From assembly GCA_030141605.1 (NCBI GenBank), contig JAQGDQ010000495.1, positions 1 to 64,000 on the forward strand: a stretch of DNA of 64,000 nucleotides, given 5' to 3'. The stretch is from Tubiluchus corallicola (taxonomy: Eukaryota > Priapulida > Priapulimorpha > Priapulimorphida > Tubiluchidae). Below, piece after piece: positions 1 to 14,399 of this stretch (position 1 is the first letter of the stretch; each line of letters starts with the position of its first letter). Under the pieces are notes generated by a model. The model did no database searches. It was not told the DNA's origin and worked only from the letters and a program-made list of their open reading frames with translations. Both the position numbers and the translations under genes were made by a program.

Positions 1-516
1 CCTAAATTTAACAACGAATTACAATAAATTTACATCTCAATTTTAAATTTGGATTTGAACAATTTTGACCTCATTCTAATCTTGTTTGTATACTATTCAA
101 AGAATCACTTTAATAATCAACGATTTTTTCTCAATGAATCATGCAATGGGGAAGAAAGTAATGTGAAAAAATTCTGTTGCCATTTTAATAAAGATAATAG
201 ATTACTGAGTTTTCTTTAATGTTTCATATTTTTTGTCATCTGGAACAATATTCAGATAAAATCAAAATCACCATGATTTATATGAGTCGAAAATCTTATT
301 TTATTCTCTTTGAATCTCTTTTATGATTTTTTTTGTATTTTTAGGCTCTTTTCGTGGCTGAATCGTGGCTGAGCTATTCTTATCACTGTCAGTATCAAGT
401 TACACATGGTAAGTTTTTGAATATGGATACACAAACTTGATAAAAGTGTCATTTATGATTTATTGTTTTCGTTGGTTTTCCTAGTAAAGTAATCATTGCA
501 AATAAAATATTAAATT
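1..516 (-). repeat. Truncated inverted copy of the 1.7-kb array unit
   Basis: This segment is the reverse complement of part of the array unit that follows. It corresponds to about 1373-1880, and matches the variant near 6545-7075 more closely. The match runs from the window edge to about position 516, where the sequence switches to the direct orientation at the shared word attgtca. The splice-like segment seen on the minus strand in other units is here on the plus strand: acceptor before 345, donor gtaagt after the Trp/His/Cys-coding stretch ending near 409. Confidence 0.85.
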
Positions 517-663
517 GTCAATATTCAAACAGGCGTCTAGAATTATAATTGCTAAAGATAAAAAATGTGGATTTTCAAACTTGTGTTTAAATTATAATTG
601 CTAAAAAATCCAAAAATTGTTAATATGCAAACTATGTTTGCAAAATGCACTGCAGTGTCTTAC

Positions 664-2230
664 CTGGTGTAACTTGCTCAATGTTTCGCAAACAACAGAC
701 AAACTCCAAGACAGTCACCTTATGCAGGATGAAGAATCCAGATTTAGGAATAACCTGAAAATAACAGTATAACAATTACGATCACTTTTGTGCCTACTAG
801 TAAGTGAGCTCTCGCATATCCATCCAGTGGAGAATTTTGCTTCAGTTGCAATAAAGTAGATCTCATTCCCACACTTACTGTCCAGATTTCTTATTGCTTA
901 ACTTCAAACTCTTATCACTGCAACCACTCGGCAAGGTCGTTTGTTCTCTTTAATATTTTACCTAACATGAGTCCAACAATTCATGGTCAATAATTGATTA
1001 GTAATTAGTAATAAAAATGTAAAACAAGGTTTGTAAAATGAATTCTTTTACTCTGAGAAACTGCAACAGCACAAAAAACTTACAATTTTTGAGCAAACTT
1101 CTTTTACTTACATGCCAGATTAAACTTGTGAAGCTGAACGTAACCTTGACAATAGAAACCTTGACAATAATTCACCAATCGCCAGTAATGACAAAAACCC
1201 TAAAAAGCAAGAACTAATCATTAGACACAAAATGCAATAAGCACTGTAATAGGCCTCGAGGAACAAGGCATCTTCCTATTACCCAATTTGGAAAAAGGCA
1301 GTTAAACAATCATGCGTTGTTACTTTACAATGTTAGAAAAATGAATGAAAAGGAATAAAAAAAGGACCATTTAATATTTTATTTGTAACAATTATTTTAC
1401 TAGGAAAACCAACTAATACAATAAATTATAAATGACACTTTTATCAAGTTTGTGTATCCTTATTCAACAACTCACCAGGTGTTACTTGATGCTGACAGTG
1501 AAAAGAACAGCTCAGCCACGATTCACCCATGAAAAGAGCCTAAAAATACAAATAACAATTATAAAAGAGAATAAACTCAAATTTTCGACTCATTTAAATT
1601 ATGGTGATTTTGATTTTATCTGAATATTGTTCCAGATGATAAAAAATATGAATGAATAATGAAAACTCGGTTATCTATCATCTTTTCTAAATTGGCAACA
1701 GAATTTTTTCACAACACTTTCTTCTCAATTGCATGATTCAAGGAGAAAATAAAAAATGTTGATTATTAAAGTGGTTCTTTGAATATCAAACAAACAAGAT
1801 TAGAATGAGGTCAAAATTGTTCAAATCCAAATTTAAAATTGAGATGTAAATTTATTGTAATTCATTGTTACATTTAGGTAATTTTTAATAACAATAATAA
1901 TGATGATGATGATAACGTAATACTTTGTTTTCTTTACATAAAACGGAATGAACTTTCAAAAATAACCTTTTTTATAACTTTTATTTGTTACTAACAAGTT
2001 TTAAACTGATTATCAAATTCCAACTAAACCTTTTTAAAAAGAGAGAGTTGGAATGTAACGAAAGCAATTTTTTATTTGTAATTGTTATTTACTAGCAAAA
2101 CCAGCAAAAGTTCTACATAATAAATGACACTTTTATAAAGTTTGTGTATCACTATCAGACAATTTTCCAGATGTAACTTGATGCTGACAGGCTTGACAGT
2201 GAGTAGAGCAGTTCAGCCATACAATAATTG
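664..2230 (-). other. Splice-flanked exon-like segments in each array unit
   Basis: In unit 1 the minus strand holds short open segments bounded by AG and GT. Segment A is 664-754 (acceptor ttttcag, donor gtaag). D is 1112-1199 (ctttttag / gtaagt). B is 1476-1539 (tatttttag / gtgag). C is about 2172-2230, where the donor is lost, although other units keep GTAACT or GTAGCT. B and C encode related peptides with a W-L-x-C-x-x-H-C-Q core ending QVT-x-G. D has a similar Cys-Gln pattern, and in units 1-3 an in-frame 5-codon duplication. The divergent copy at 14307-14370 reads in phase 1-1, while several others have slipped by one base in T-runs. I recognise no domain. They may be decayed repeated exons of a secreted-protein gene, or a splice-mimicking satellite. 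Confidence 0.35.
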
Positions 2231-5200
2231 CTTGTAGAAACATAATTGCCAAAAAAATCTAAAAATTGTCAATATTCAAACAGGCGTCTAGAATTATAAT
2301 TGCTAAAGATAAAAAATGTGGATTTTCAAACTTGTGTTTAAATTATAATTGCTAAAAAATCCAAAAATTGTTAATATGCAAACTATGTTTGCAAAATGCA
2401 CTGCAGTGTCTTACCTGGTGTAACTTGCTCAATGTTTCGCAAACAACAGACAAACTCCAAGACAGTCACCTTATGCAGGATGAAGAATCCAGATTTAGGA
2501 ATAACCTGAAAATAACAGTATAACAATTACGATCACTTTTGTGCCTACTAGTAAGTGAGCTCTCGCATATCCATCCAGTGGAGAATTTTGCTTCAGTTGC
2601 AATAAAGTAGATCTCATTCCCACACTTACTGTCCAGATTTCTTATTGCTTAACTTCAAACTCTTATCACTGCAACCACTCGGCAAGGTCGTTTGTTCTCT
2701 TTAATATTTTACCTAACATGAGTCCAACAATTCATGGTCAATAATTGATTAGTAATTAGTAATAAAAATGTAAAACAAGGTTTGTAAAATGAATTCTTTT
2801 ACTCTGAGAAACTGCAACAGCACAAAAAACTTACAATTTTTGAGCAAACTTCTTTTACTTACATGCCAGATTAAACTTGTGAAGCTGAACGTAACCTTGA
2901 CAATAGAAACCTTGACAATAATTCACCAATCGCCAGTAATGACAAAAACCCTAAAAAGCAAGAACTAATCATTAGACACAAAATGCAATAAGCACTGTAA
3001 TAGGCCTCGAGGAACAAGGCATCTTCCTATTACCCAATTTGGAAAAAGGCAGTTAAACAATCATGCGTTGTTACTTTACAATGTTAGAAAAATGAATGAA
3101 AAGGAATAAAAAAAGGACCATTTAATATTTTATTTGTAACAATTATTTTACTAGGAAAACCAACTAATACAATAAATTATAAATGACACTTTTATCAAGT
3201 TTGTGTATCCTTATTCAACAACTCACCAGGTGTTACTTGATGCTGACAGTGAAAAGAACAGCTCAGCCACGATTCACCCATGAAAAGAGCCTAAAAATAC
3301 AAATAACAATTATAAAAGAGAATAAACTCAAATTTTCGACTCATTTAAATTATGGTGATTTTGATTTTATCTGAATATTGTTCCAGATGATAAAAAATAT
3401 GAATGAATAATGAAAACTCGGTTATCTATCATCTTTTCTAAATTGGCAACAGAATTTTTTCGCAACACTTTCTTCTCAATTGCATGATTCAAGGAGAAAA
3501 TAAAAAATGTTGATTATTAAAGTGGTTCTTTGAATATCAAACAAACAAGATTAGAATGAGGTCAAAATTGTTCAAATCCAAATTTAAAATTGAGATGTAA
3601 ATTTATTGTAATTCATTGTTAAATTTAGGTAATTTTTAATAACAATAATAATGATGATGATGATAACGTAATACTTTGTTTTCTTTACATAAAACGGAAT
3701 GAACTTTCAAAAATAACCTTTTTTATAACTTTTATTTGTTACTAACAAGTTTTAAACTGATTATCAAATTCCAACTAAACCTTTTTAAAAAGAGAGAGTT
3801 GGAATGTAACGAAAGCAATTTTTTATTTGTAATTGTTATTTACTAGCAAAACCAGCAAAAGTTCTACATAATAAATGACACTTTTATAAAGTTTGTGTAT
3901 CACTATCAGACAATTTTCCAGATGTAACTTGATGCTGACAGGCTTGACAGTGAGTAGAGCAGTTCAGCCATACAATAATTGCTTGTAGAAACATAATTGC
4001 CAAAAAAATCCAAAAATTGTCAATATTCAAACAGGCGTCTAGAATTATAATTGCTAAAGATAAAAAATGTGGATTTTCAAACTTGTGTTTAAATTATAAT
4101 TGCTAAAAAATCCAAAAATTGTTAATATGCAAACTATGTTTGCAAAATGCACTGCAGTGTCTTACCTGGTGTAACTTGCTCAATGTTTCGCAAACAACAG
4201 ACAAACTCCAAGACAGTCACCTTATGCAGGATGAAGAATCCAGATTTAGGAATAACCTGAAAATAACAGTATAACAATTACGATCACTTTTGTGCCTACT
4301 AGTAAGTGAGCTCTCGCATATCCATCCAGTGGAGAATTTTGCTTCAGTTGCAATAAAGTAGATCTCATTCCTACACTTACTGTCCAGATTTCTTATTGCT
4401 TAACTTCAAACTCTTATCACTGCAACCACTCGGCAAGGTCGTTTGTTCTCTTTAATATTTTATCTAACATGCATCCAAAAATTCAAGGTCAATAATTGAT
4501 TAGTAATTAGTAATAAAAATGTAAAACAAGGTTTGTAAAATGAATTCTTTTACTCTGAGAAACTGCAACAGCACAAAAAACTTACAATTTTTGAGCAAAC
4601 TTCTTTTACTTACATGCCAGATTAAACTTGTGAAGCTGAACGTAACCTTGACAATAGAAACCTTGACAATAATTCACCAATCGCCAGTAATGACAAAAAC
4701 CCTAAAAAGCAAGAACTAATCATTAGACACAAAATGCAATAAGCACTGTAATGGGCCTCGAGGAACAAGGCATCTTCCTATTACCCAATTTGGAAAAAGG
4801 CAGTTAAACAATCATGCGTTGTTACTTTACAATGTTAGAAAAATGAATGAAAAGGAATAAAAAAGGACCATTTAATATTTTATTTGTAACAATTATTTTA
4901 CTAGGAAAACCAACTAATACAATAAATTATAAATGACACTTTTATCAAGTTTGTGTATTCTTATTCAACAACTCACCAGGTGTTACTTGATGCTGACAGT
5001 GAAAAGAACAGCTCAGCCACGATTCACCCATGAAAAGAGCCTAAAAATACAAATAACAATTATAAAAGAGAATAAACTCAAATTTTCGACTCATTTAAAT
5101 TATGGTGATTTTGATTTTATCTGAATATTGTTCCAGATGATAAAAAATATGAATGAATAATGAAAACTCGGTTATCTATCATCTTTTCTAAATTGGCAAC

Positions 5201-8200
5201 AGAATTTTTTCACAACACTTTCTTCTCAATTGCATGATTCAAGGAGAAAATAAAAAATGTTGATTATTAAAGTGGTTCTTTGAATATCAAACAAACAAGA
5301 TTAGAATGAGGTCAAAATTGTTCAAATCCAAATTTAAAATTGAGATGTAAATTTATTGTAATTCATTGTTAAATTTAGGTAATTTTTAATAACAATAATA
5401 ATGATGATGATGATAACGTAATACTTTGTTTTCTTTACATAAAACGGAATGAACTTTCAAAAATAACCTTTTTTATAACTTTTATTTGTTACTAACAAGT
5501 TTTAAACTGATTATCAAATTCCAACTAAACCTTTTTAAAAAGAGAGAGTTGGAATGTAACGAAAGCAATTTTTTATTTGTAATTGTTATTTACTAGCAAA
5601 ACCAGCAAAAGTTCTACATAATAAATGACACTTTTATAAAGTTTGTGTATCACTATCAGACAATTTTCCAGATGTAACTTGATGCTGACAGGCTTGACAG
5701 TGAGTAGAGCAGTTCAGCCAGACAATAATTGCTTGTAAAACATAATTGCCAAAAAAATCCAATAATTGTCAAAAATCAAGCAGGTGTCCAAAATTATAAT
5801 TGCTAAAAAATTCAAAAATTGTCAATATTCAAACTAGGTTTGCGAAATGCACTGCGGTGTCTTACCTGGTGTAACTTGCTCAATGTTTAGCAAACAACAG
5901 TCAAACTCCAAGACAGTCACCTTATGCAGGATGAAGAATCCAGATTTAGGAAAAGACCTGAAAATCACAGCATAACAATTACGATCAGTTTTGTGCCTCC
6001 TAGTAAGTGAGCTCTCACATATCCATCCAGTGAAGAATTTTGCTTCAGTTGCAATAAAGTAGATCTCATTCCCACACTTACTGTCCAGATTTCTTGTTGC
6101 TTAACTTCAGTCTCTTATCACTGCAATCACATGGCAAGATCGTTTGTTCTCTTTAATATTTTACCTAACATGCGTCCAACAATTCATGGTCAATAATTGA
6201 TTAGTATTTAGTAATAAAAAATGTTAAACTAAGTTTGTCAAATAAATTCTTACACTGTGAGAAACTGCAACAACACAAAAACTGACAGTTTTTGAGCAAA
6301 TTCTTTTACTTACGTGCCAGATGAAACTTGTGAAGCTGAACGTAACCTTGACAACAATTCACCAATTGCCAGTAATGATAAAACCCTGAAAGGCAACAAC
6401 TAATCATTAGACACAAAAAGAAATAAGCACTGTAATAAGCCTCGAAGAACAAGGCATCTTCCCATTACCCAACTTGGAAAAAGGCAGTTAAACAGTCATC
6501 CATTGTTACTTTAAAATGTTAGAGAAAAGAATGAAAAGGAATAAAAATGACAATTTAATATTTTATTTGTAATGATTACTTTACTAGGAAAACCAACGAA
6601 AACAATAAATCATAAATGACACTTTTATCAAGTTTGTGTATCCATATTCAAAAACTTACCATGTGGAACTTGATACTGATAGTGATAAGAATAGCTCAGC
6701 CATGATTCAGCCACGAAAGGAGCCTAAAAATAAAAGAAAAAATCATAAAAGAGAATAAACTCTCAAACTTTTCGAGTCATCTAAATCATGGTGATTTTGA
6801 TTTTATTTGAACTGTGTTCCAGATGATAAAAAATATGAATGATTAATGAAAAATCAATTATCTATCATCTTTTCTAAATTGGCAACAGAATTTTTTCACA
6901 ACACTTTCTTCTCAATTGCATGATTCAAGGAGAAAATAAAAAATGTTGATTATTAACGTGGTTCTTTGAATATCAAACAAACAAGATTAGAATGAGGTCA
7001 AAATTGTTCAAATCCAAATTTAAAACTGAGATGTAAATTTATTGCAATTCGTTGTTAAATTTAGGTAATTTTTAATAACAATAATAATGATGATGATGAT
7101 GCCGTAATACTTTGTTTTCTTTACATAAAACGGGATTAACTTTCAAAAATAACCATTTTTATAACTTTTATTGGTTACTAACAAGTTTTAAACTGATTAT
7201 CAAATTTCAACTAAACCTTTTTAAAAACAGAGAGTTTGGAAAGTGACGAAAGCAATTTTTTTATTTCTAATTGTTATTTACTAGCAAAAGCAGCAAAAGT
7301 TCTACATTATAAATGAAACTTTTATCAAGTTTGTGTATCACTATCAGACAAGTTACCAGATGTAACTTGATGCTGATAGGCTTGACAGTGAGTAGAGCAG
7401 TTCAGCCAGACAATAATTGCTTGTGAAACATAATTGCCAAAAAAATCCAATAATTGTCAAAAATCAAGCAGGTGTCCAAAATTATAATTGCTAAAAAATT
7501 CAAAAATTGTCAATATTCAAACTAGGTTTGCGAAATGCACTGCGGTGTCTTACCTGGTGTAACTTGCTCAATGTTTAGCAAACAACAGTCAAACTCCAAG
7601 ACAGTCACCTTATGCAGGATGAAGAATCCAGATTTAGGAAAAGACCTGAAAATCACAGCATAACAATTACGATCAGTTTTGTGCCTCCAAGTAAGTGAGC
7701 TCTCACATATCCATCCAGTGAAGAATTTTGCTTCAGTTGCAATAAAGTAGATCTCATCCCCACACTTACTGTCCAGATTTCTTGTTGCTTAACTTCAGTC
7801 TCTTATCACTGCAATCACATGGCAAGATCGTTTGTTCTCTTTAATATTTTACCTAACATGCGTCCAACAATTCATGGTCAATAATTGATTAGTATTTAGT
7901 AATAAAAAATGTTAAACTAAGTTTGTCAAATAAATTCTTACACTGTGAGAAACTGCAACAACACAAAAACTGACAGTTTTTGAGCAAATTCTTTTACTTA
8001 CGTGCCAGATGAAACTTGTGAAGCTGAACGTAACCTTGACAACAATTCACCAATTGCCAGTAATGATAAAACCCTGAAAGGCAACAACTAATCATTAGAC
8101 ACAAAAAGAAATAAGCACTGTAATAAGCCTCGAAGAACAAGGCATCTTCCCATTACCCAACTTGGAAAAAGGCAGTTAAACAGTCATCCATTGTTACTTT

Positions 8201-11200
8201 AAAATGTTAGAGAAAAGAATGAAAAGGAATAAAAAATGACAATTTAATATTTTATTTGTAATGATTACTTTACTAGGAAAACCAACGAAAACAATAAATC
8301 ATAAATGACACTTTTATCAAGTTTGTGTATCCATATTCAAAAACTTACCATGTGGAACTTGATACTGATAGTGATAAGAATAGCTCAGCCATGATTCAGC
8401 CACGAAAGGAGCCTAAAAATAAAAGAAAAAATCATAAAAGAGAATAAACTCTCAAACTTTTCGAGTCATCTAAATCATGGTGATTTTGATTTTATTTGAA
8501 CTGTGTTCCAGATGATAAAAAATATGAATGATTAATGAAAAATCAGTTATCTATCATCTTTATTAAAATGGCAACAGAATTTTTTCACATCACCTTCTTA
8601 TCGATTGCATGATTCAAGGAGAAAATAAAAAACGTTGATTATTAAAGTGGTTCTTTGAATGTTATACACACAAGATTAGAAAGAGGTCAAAATTGTTCAA
8701 ATACAAATTTGAAGTCGACACGTAAATTTATTGTAATTCCTTGTTAAATTTACGCAAATTCTAATAACAATAATAATAATGACGATGATGACGTAATACT
8801 TTGTTTTCTTTACATAAAACGGCATGAAGTTTCAAAAATAACCTTTTTTATAACTTTTGTTTGTTACCAACAAGTTTTAAACTGATTATCAAATTCCAGC
8901 TAAACCTCTTTAAAAAGAGAGACTTTGGAAAATGACAAAAGTAATTTTTAATTGTAATTGTTATTTACTAGCAAAAGCAGCAGAAGTTCTAAATTATAAA
9001 TGAAACTTTTATCAAGTTTGTGTATCACTCACTATCAGACAAGCTACCAGATGTAACTTGATGCTGACAAGCTTAGCAGTGAGCAGAGCATTTCAGCCAG
9101 ACAATAATTGCTTGTAAAAACATAATTGCCAAAAAAATCCAATAATTGTCAATATTCAAACAGGCGTCCAAAATTATAATGCTAAAAATAAAAAATGTGG
9201 ATTTTCAAAATTGATTTTAAGTTAGAATTGCTGAAAAATCCAAAAATTGTCAATATTCAAACTATGTTTGCAAAATGCACTGCAGTGTCTTACCTGGTGT
9301 AACTTGCTCAATGTTTAACAGACAAACTCCACGACAATCACCTTACGCAGGATGAAGATACCAGATTTAGGAAAAAAACCTGAAAATCACAGCATAACAA
9401 TTACAATCAGTGTTGTGCCTCCTAGTAAGTGAGGTCACGCATATCCATCCATTGGAGAATTTTGCTTCAGTTGCAATAAAGTAGGACTCATTCCCACACT
9501 TACTGTCCAGATTTCTTGTTGCTTAACTTCAAACTCTTATCACTGCAACCACTCGGCAAGGTCGTTTGTTCTCTTTAATATTTTATCTAACATGCGTCCA
9601 ACTATTCAAGGTCAATAATTGATTAGCAATTAGTAATAAAAAAATGTAAAACAAAGTTTGTAAAATAAATTCTTATACTGTGAAAAACTGCAACAACACC
9701 AAAAAACTGACAGTTTTTGTGCAAACTTTTTTACTTACATGCCAGATGAAACTTGTGAAGTTGAACGTAACCTTGACAATAATTCACCAATCACCAGTAA
9801 TGACAAAAACCTGAAAGGCAAGAACTAATCATCAGACACAATAAGCAATAAGCTCTGTAATAAGCCTCGAGGAACAAGGCGACTTTCTATTACCCAATTT
9901 TGTAAAAAGGCAGTTAAGCAATCATCCATTGTTACTTTAAAATGTTAGAGAAATGATGAAAAGAAAAAAATGACCATTTTTTATTTGCAACGATTATTTT
10001 ACTAGGAAAGCCAATGAATACAATAAATGATAAATGACACTTTCATCAAGTCTGTGTATCCATATTCAACAACTTACCAGGTAAAACGTTTGCTGACAGA
10101 CTTGACAGTAAAAAAAACAGCTCAGCCAGGATTCGGCCACGAAAACAGCCTAAAAATACAAATAACAATTATAAAAGAGAATAAACTCAAATTTTCGACT
10201 CATTTAAATTATGGTGATTTTGATTTTATCTGAATATTGTTCCAGATGATAAAAAATATGAATGAATAATGAAAACTCGGTTATCTATCATGTTTTCTAA
10301 ATTGGCAACAGAATTTTTTCACAACACTTTCTTCTCAATTGCATGATTCAAGGAGAAAATAAAAAATGTTGATTATTAAAGTGGTTCTTTGAATATCAAA
10401 CAAGCAAGATTAGAATGAGGTCAAAATTGTTCAAATCCAAATTTAAAATTGAGATGTAAATTTATTGTAATTCGTTGTTAAATTTAGGTAATTTTTAGTA
10501 ACAATAATAATGATGATGATGATGACGTAATACTTTGTTTTCTTTACATAAAACGGGATTAACTTTCAAAAATAACCTTTTTTATAACTTTTATTGGTTA
10601 CTAACAAGTTTTAAACTGATTATCAAATTCCAACTAAACCTTTTTAAAAACAGAGAGTTTGGAAAGTGACGAAAGCAATTTTTTATTTCTAATTGTTATT
10701 TACTAGCAAAAGCAGCAAAAGTTCTACATTATAAATGAAACTTTTAACAAGTTTGTGTATCACTATCAGACAATTTTCCAGATGTAACTTGATGCGGACA
10801 GGCTTGACAGTGAGTAGAGCAGTTCAGCCAGACAATAATTGCTTGTAAAAACATAATTGCCAAAAAATCCAAAAATTGTCAAAAATCAAGCAGGTGTCCA
10901 AAATTATAATTGCTAAAAAAATGTGGGTTTTCAAACTTGTGTTTAAATTATAATTGCTAAAAAATTCAAAAATTGTCAATATTCAAACTAGGTTTGCGAA
11001 ATGCACTGCAGTGTCTTACCTGGTGTAACTTGTTCAATGTTTAGCAAACAGCAGACAAACTCCAAAGCAGTCACCTTATGCAGGATGAAGAAACCAGATT
11101 TAGAAAAAAACCTAAAAATCACAGCATAACAATTACGATTAGTTTTGTGCCCCCTAGTAAGTGAGCTCTCGCATATCCATCCATTGGAGAATTTTGCTTC

Positions 11201-13449
11201 AGTTGCAATAAAGTAGGACTCATTCCCACACTTACTGTCCAGATTTCTTGTTGCTTAACTTCAAACTCTTATCACTGCAACCACTAGGCAAGGTTGTTTG
11301 TTCTCTTTAATATTTTACCTAACATGCGTCCAACTATTCAAAGTTAATAATTGATTAGCAACTAGTAATAAAAAAATGTAAAACAAAGTTTGTAAAATAA
11401 ATTCTTATACTGTGAAAAACTGCAACAACACCAAAAAACTGACAGTTTTTGTGCAAGCTTTTTTTACTTACATGCCAGATGAAACTTGTGAAGCTGAACG
11501 TAACCTTGGCAACAATTCACCAATCACCAGTAATGACAAAAACCTGAAAGGCAAGAACTAATCATCAGACACAATAAGCAATAAGCTCTGTAATAAGCCT
11601 CGAAGAACAAGGCATCTTCCTATTACCCAACTTGGAAAAAGGCAGTTAAACAATCATGCATTGTTACTTTAAAATGTTAGAGAAAAGAATGAAAAGGAAT
11701 AAAAAATGACAATTTAATATTTTATTTGTAATGATTACTTTACTAGGAAAACCAACGAAAACAATAAATCATAAATGACACTTTTATCAAGTTTGTGTAT
11801 CCATATTCAAAAACTTACCATGTGGAACTTGATACTGATAGTGATAAGAATAGCTCAGGCATGATTCAGCCACGAAAGGAGCCTAAAAATAAAAGAAAAA
11901 ATCATAAAAGAGAATAAACTCTCAAACTTTTCGACTCATCTAAATGATCCAGATGATAAAAAATATGAATGATTAATGAAAACTCAGTTATCTATCATCT
12001 TTATTAAAATGGCAACAGAATTTTTTCACATCACTTTCTTATCGATTGCATGATTCAAGGAGAAAATAAAAAACGTTGATTATTAAAGTGGTTCTTTGAA
12101 TGTTATACACACAAGATTAGAAAGAGGTCAAAATTGTTCAAATACAAATTTGAAGTCGACACGTATATTTATTGTAATTCTTTGTTAAATTTAGGCAAAT
12201 TCTAATAACAATAATAATAATGATGATGATAACGCAATACTTTGTTTTCTTTACATAAAACGGCATGAAGTTTCAAAAATAACCTTTTTTATAACTTTTG
12301 TTTGTTACCATCAAGTTTTAAACTGATTATCAAATTCCAGCTAAACCTCTTTAAAAAGAGAGACTTTGGAAAATGACAAAAGTAATTTTTAATTGTAATT
12401 GTTATTTACTAGCAAAAGCAGCAGAAGTTCTAAATTATAAATGAAACTTTTATCAAGTTTGTGTATCACTATCAGACAAGCTACCAGATGTAACTTGATG
12501 CTGACAGGCTTGACAGTGAGTAGAGCAGTTCAGCCATACAATAATTGCTTGTAAAACATAATTGCCAAAAAAATCCAATAATTGTAAATATTCAAACAGG
12601 CGTCCAGAATTATAATTGCTAAAAATAAAGAAAATGTGAATTTTCAAACTTGTGTTTAAATTATAATTGCTGAAAAATCCAAAAAATGTTAATATTCAAA
12701 GTAGGTTTGCGCTGCAGTGTCTTACCTGGTGTAACTTGCTCAATGTTTAACAGACAAACTCCAAGACAGTCACCTTACGCAGGATGAAGATACCAGACCA
12801 AGGAAAAAACCTGAAAATCACAGCATAACAATTACAATCAGTTTTGTGCCTCCTAGTAAGTGAGGTCACGCATATCCATCCGTGGAGAATTTTGCTTCAG
12901 CTGCACTAAAGTAGAACTCATTCCCACACTTACTGTCCAGATTTCTTGTTGCTTAACTTCAGTCTCTTATCGCTGCAACGACTCAGCAAGTTCGTTTGTT
13001 CTCTTTAATATCTTACCTAACATGCATCCAAAAATTCAAGGTCAATGATTGATTAGTAACTAGTAATAAAAATGTAAAACAAAGTTTGTAAAATGAATTC
13101 TTTTACTCTGAGAAACTGCAACAACACAAAAAACTTACAATTTTTGGACAAACTTCTTTTACTTACATGCCAGATTAAACTTGTGAAGTTGAACGTAACC
13201 TTGACAATAATTCACCAATCGCCAGTAATGACAAAAACCCTAAAAAGCAAGAACTAATCATTAGACACAAAATGCAATAAGCACTGTAACAGGTCTAGAG
13301 GAACAAGGCATCTTCCGAATACCCAATTTCGAAAATGGCAGTAAACGCATTGCTACTTTAAAAAAACAGAGATAGGAATCCGATGAAAAAAATCTTTTAT
13401 TGGTAACAATTGTTTCGCTAGCAAAGCCAGCAAAAATACTGAATAACAA

Positions 13450-13800
13450 TTTTGTCTGGTTTGAGTAAGCAGGTTTACTGACTAGGTTTTGTATTGCTTA
13501 ACTTCAGCCTGTAATAATTGTGACAACTCAAATAATCCCTTTAGAAAAGCAATGACGTTATTATCAAGACATATTATATCTACAAGAAAAACCTGATGGT
13601 CAATCAGTAAATCCTTGAAAATGTAAAGAATTCCCTGTGAATGTAGCTTTATTAAAAGCATGGATTGCATAATCTAAGGGTAACACTAAAATGGATTTAT
13701 GCAGCATTTGATTCTCATTATGCAGTACGTACAGGGTGGGTCAAAATTAAACCTATATTTTTATGAGCACAGATACATTGAAAGACAGGATATGAAAACT
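13450..13800. other. Non-unit sequence interrupting the array; no gene seen
   Basis: This stretch does not match the array unit. Short minus-strand open frames exist but lack recognisable motifs or convincing splice sites. Array-related sequence resumes at about 13800. Confidence 0.5.
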
Positions 13801-14399
13801 CTCTTCAACAAGATAATAAAAATATTGATTATTTGACTGGTTCTTTGAATATTTCACAAAAAACAAGGTTTCAATGAAGTTCTGATCAACTTTGGAGACT
13901 CTTTAACTTGAGATGTAAATTTAATGTAACCCGTTATTAAATTTAGATAATTTTTAATAATAATGATGTGGATGATGATGATCGTGGTAATAATGACGAC
14001 GACGACGACAACCACAACAACAAAGATGATTATGATTATATTGTTGATGATTATGGTGAATATGATGATAAAGAAACGATACTTCATGATTCATAATAAT
14101 TCATAAAAGTGCATAAAACTTTAAAATTACCATTTTTAACTTTTCTCTGTTAAAAATGAAATTCCAACTGAACTTCGATAAAAAGAGAGAATTAGAAATG
14201 TGACGTATTAATATTATATTTGTCATGGTTATTTTGCTAGCAAAACCAACGAATGCAATAAATCATAAATGACACTTTTCTCAAGTTTGTGTATCCAACA
14301 ACTTACCAAATGTGACTTGATGCTGACAGCCTTGGCAGTGAGAAGAACAGCTCAGCCACGATTTAGTAAAAGAGTCTAAAATATAAAAAAAATCATAAA

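Noticed and set aside
1432..5124. Three identical 63-aa plus-strand ORFs
   Set aside because: They are the same array segment repeated. The plus frame crosses the minus-strand exon-like segment B and has no motif.
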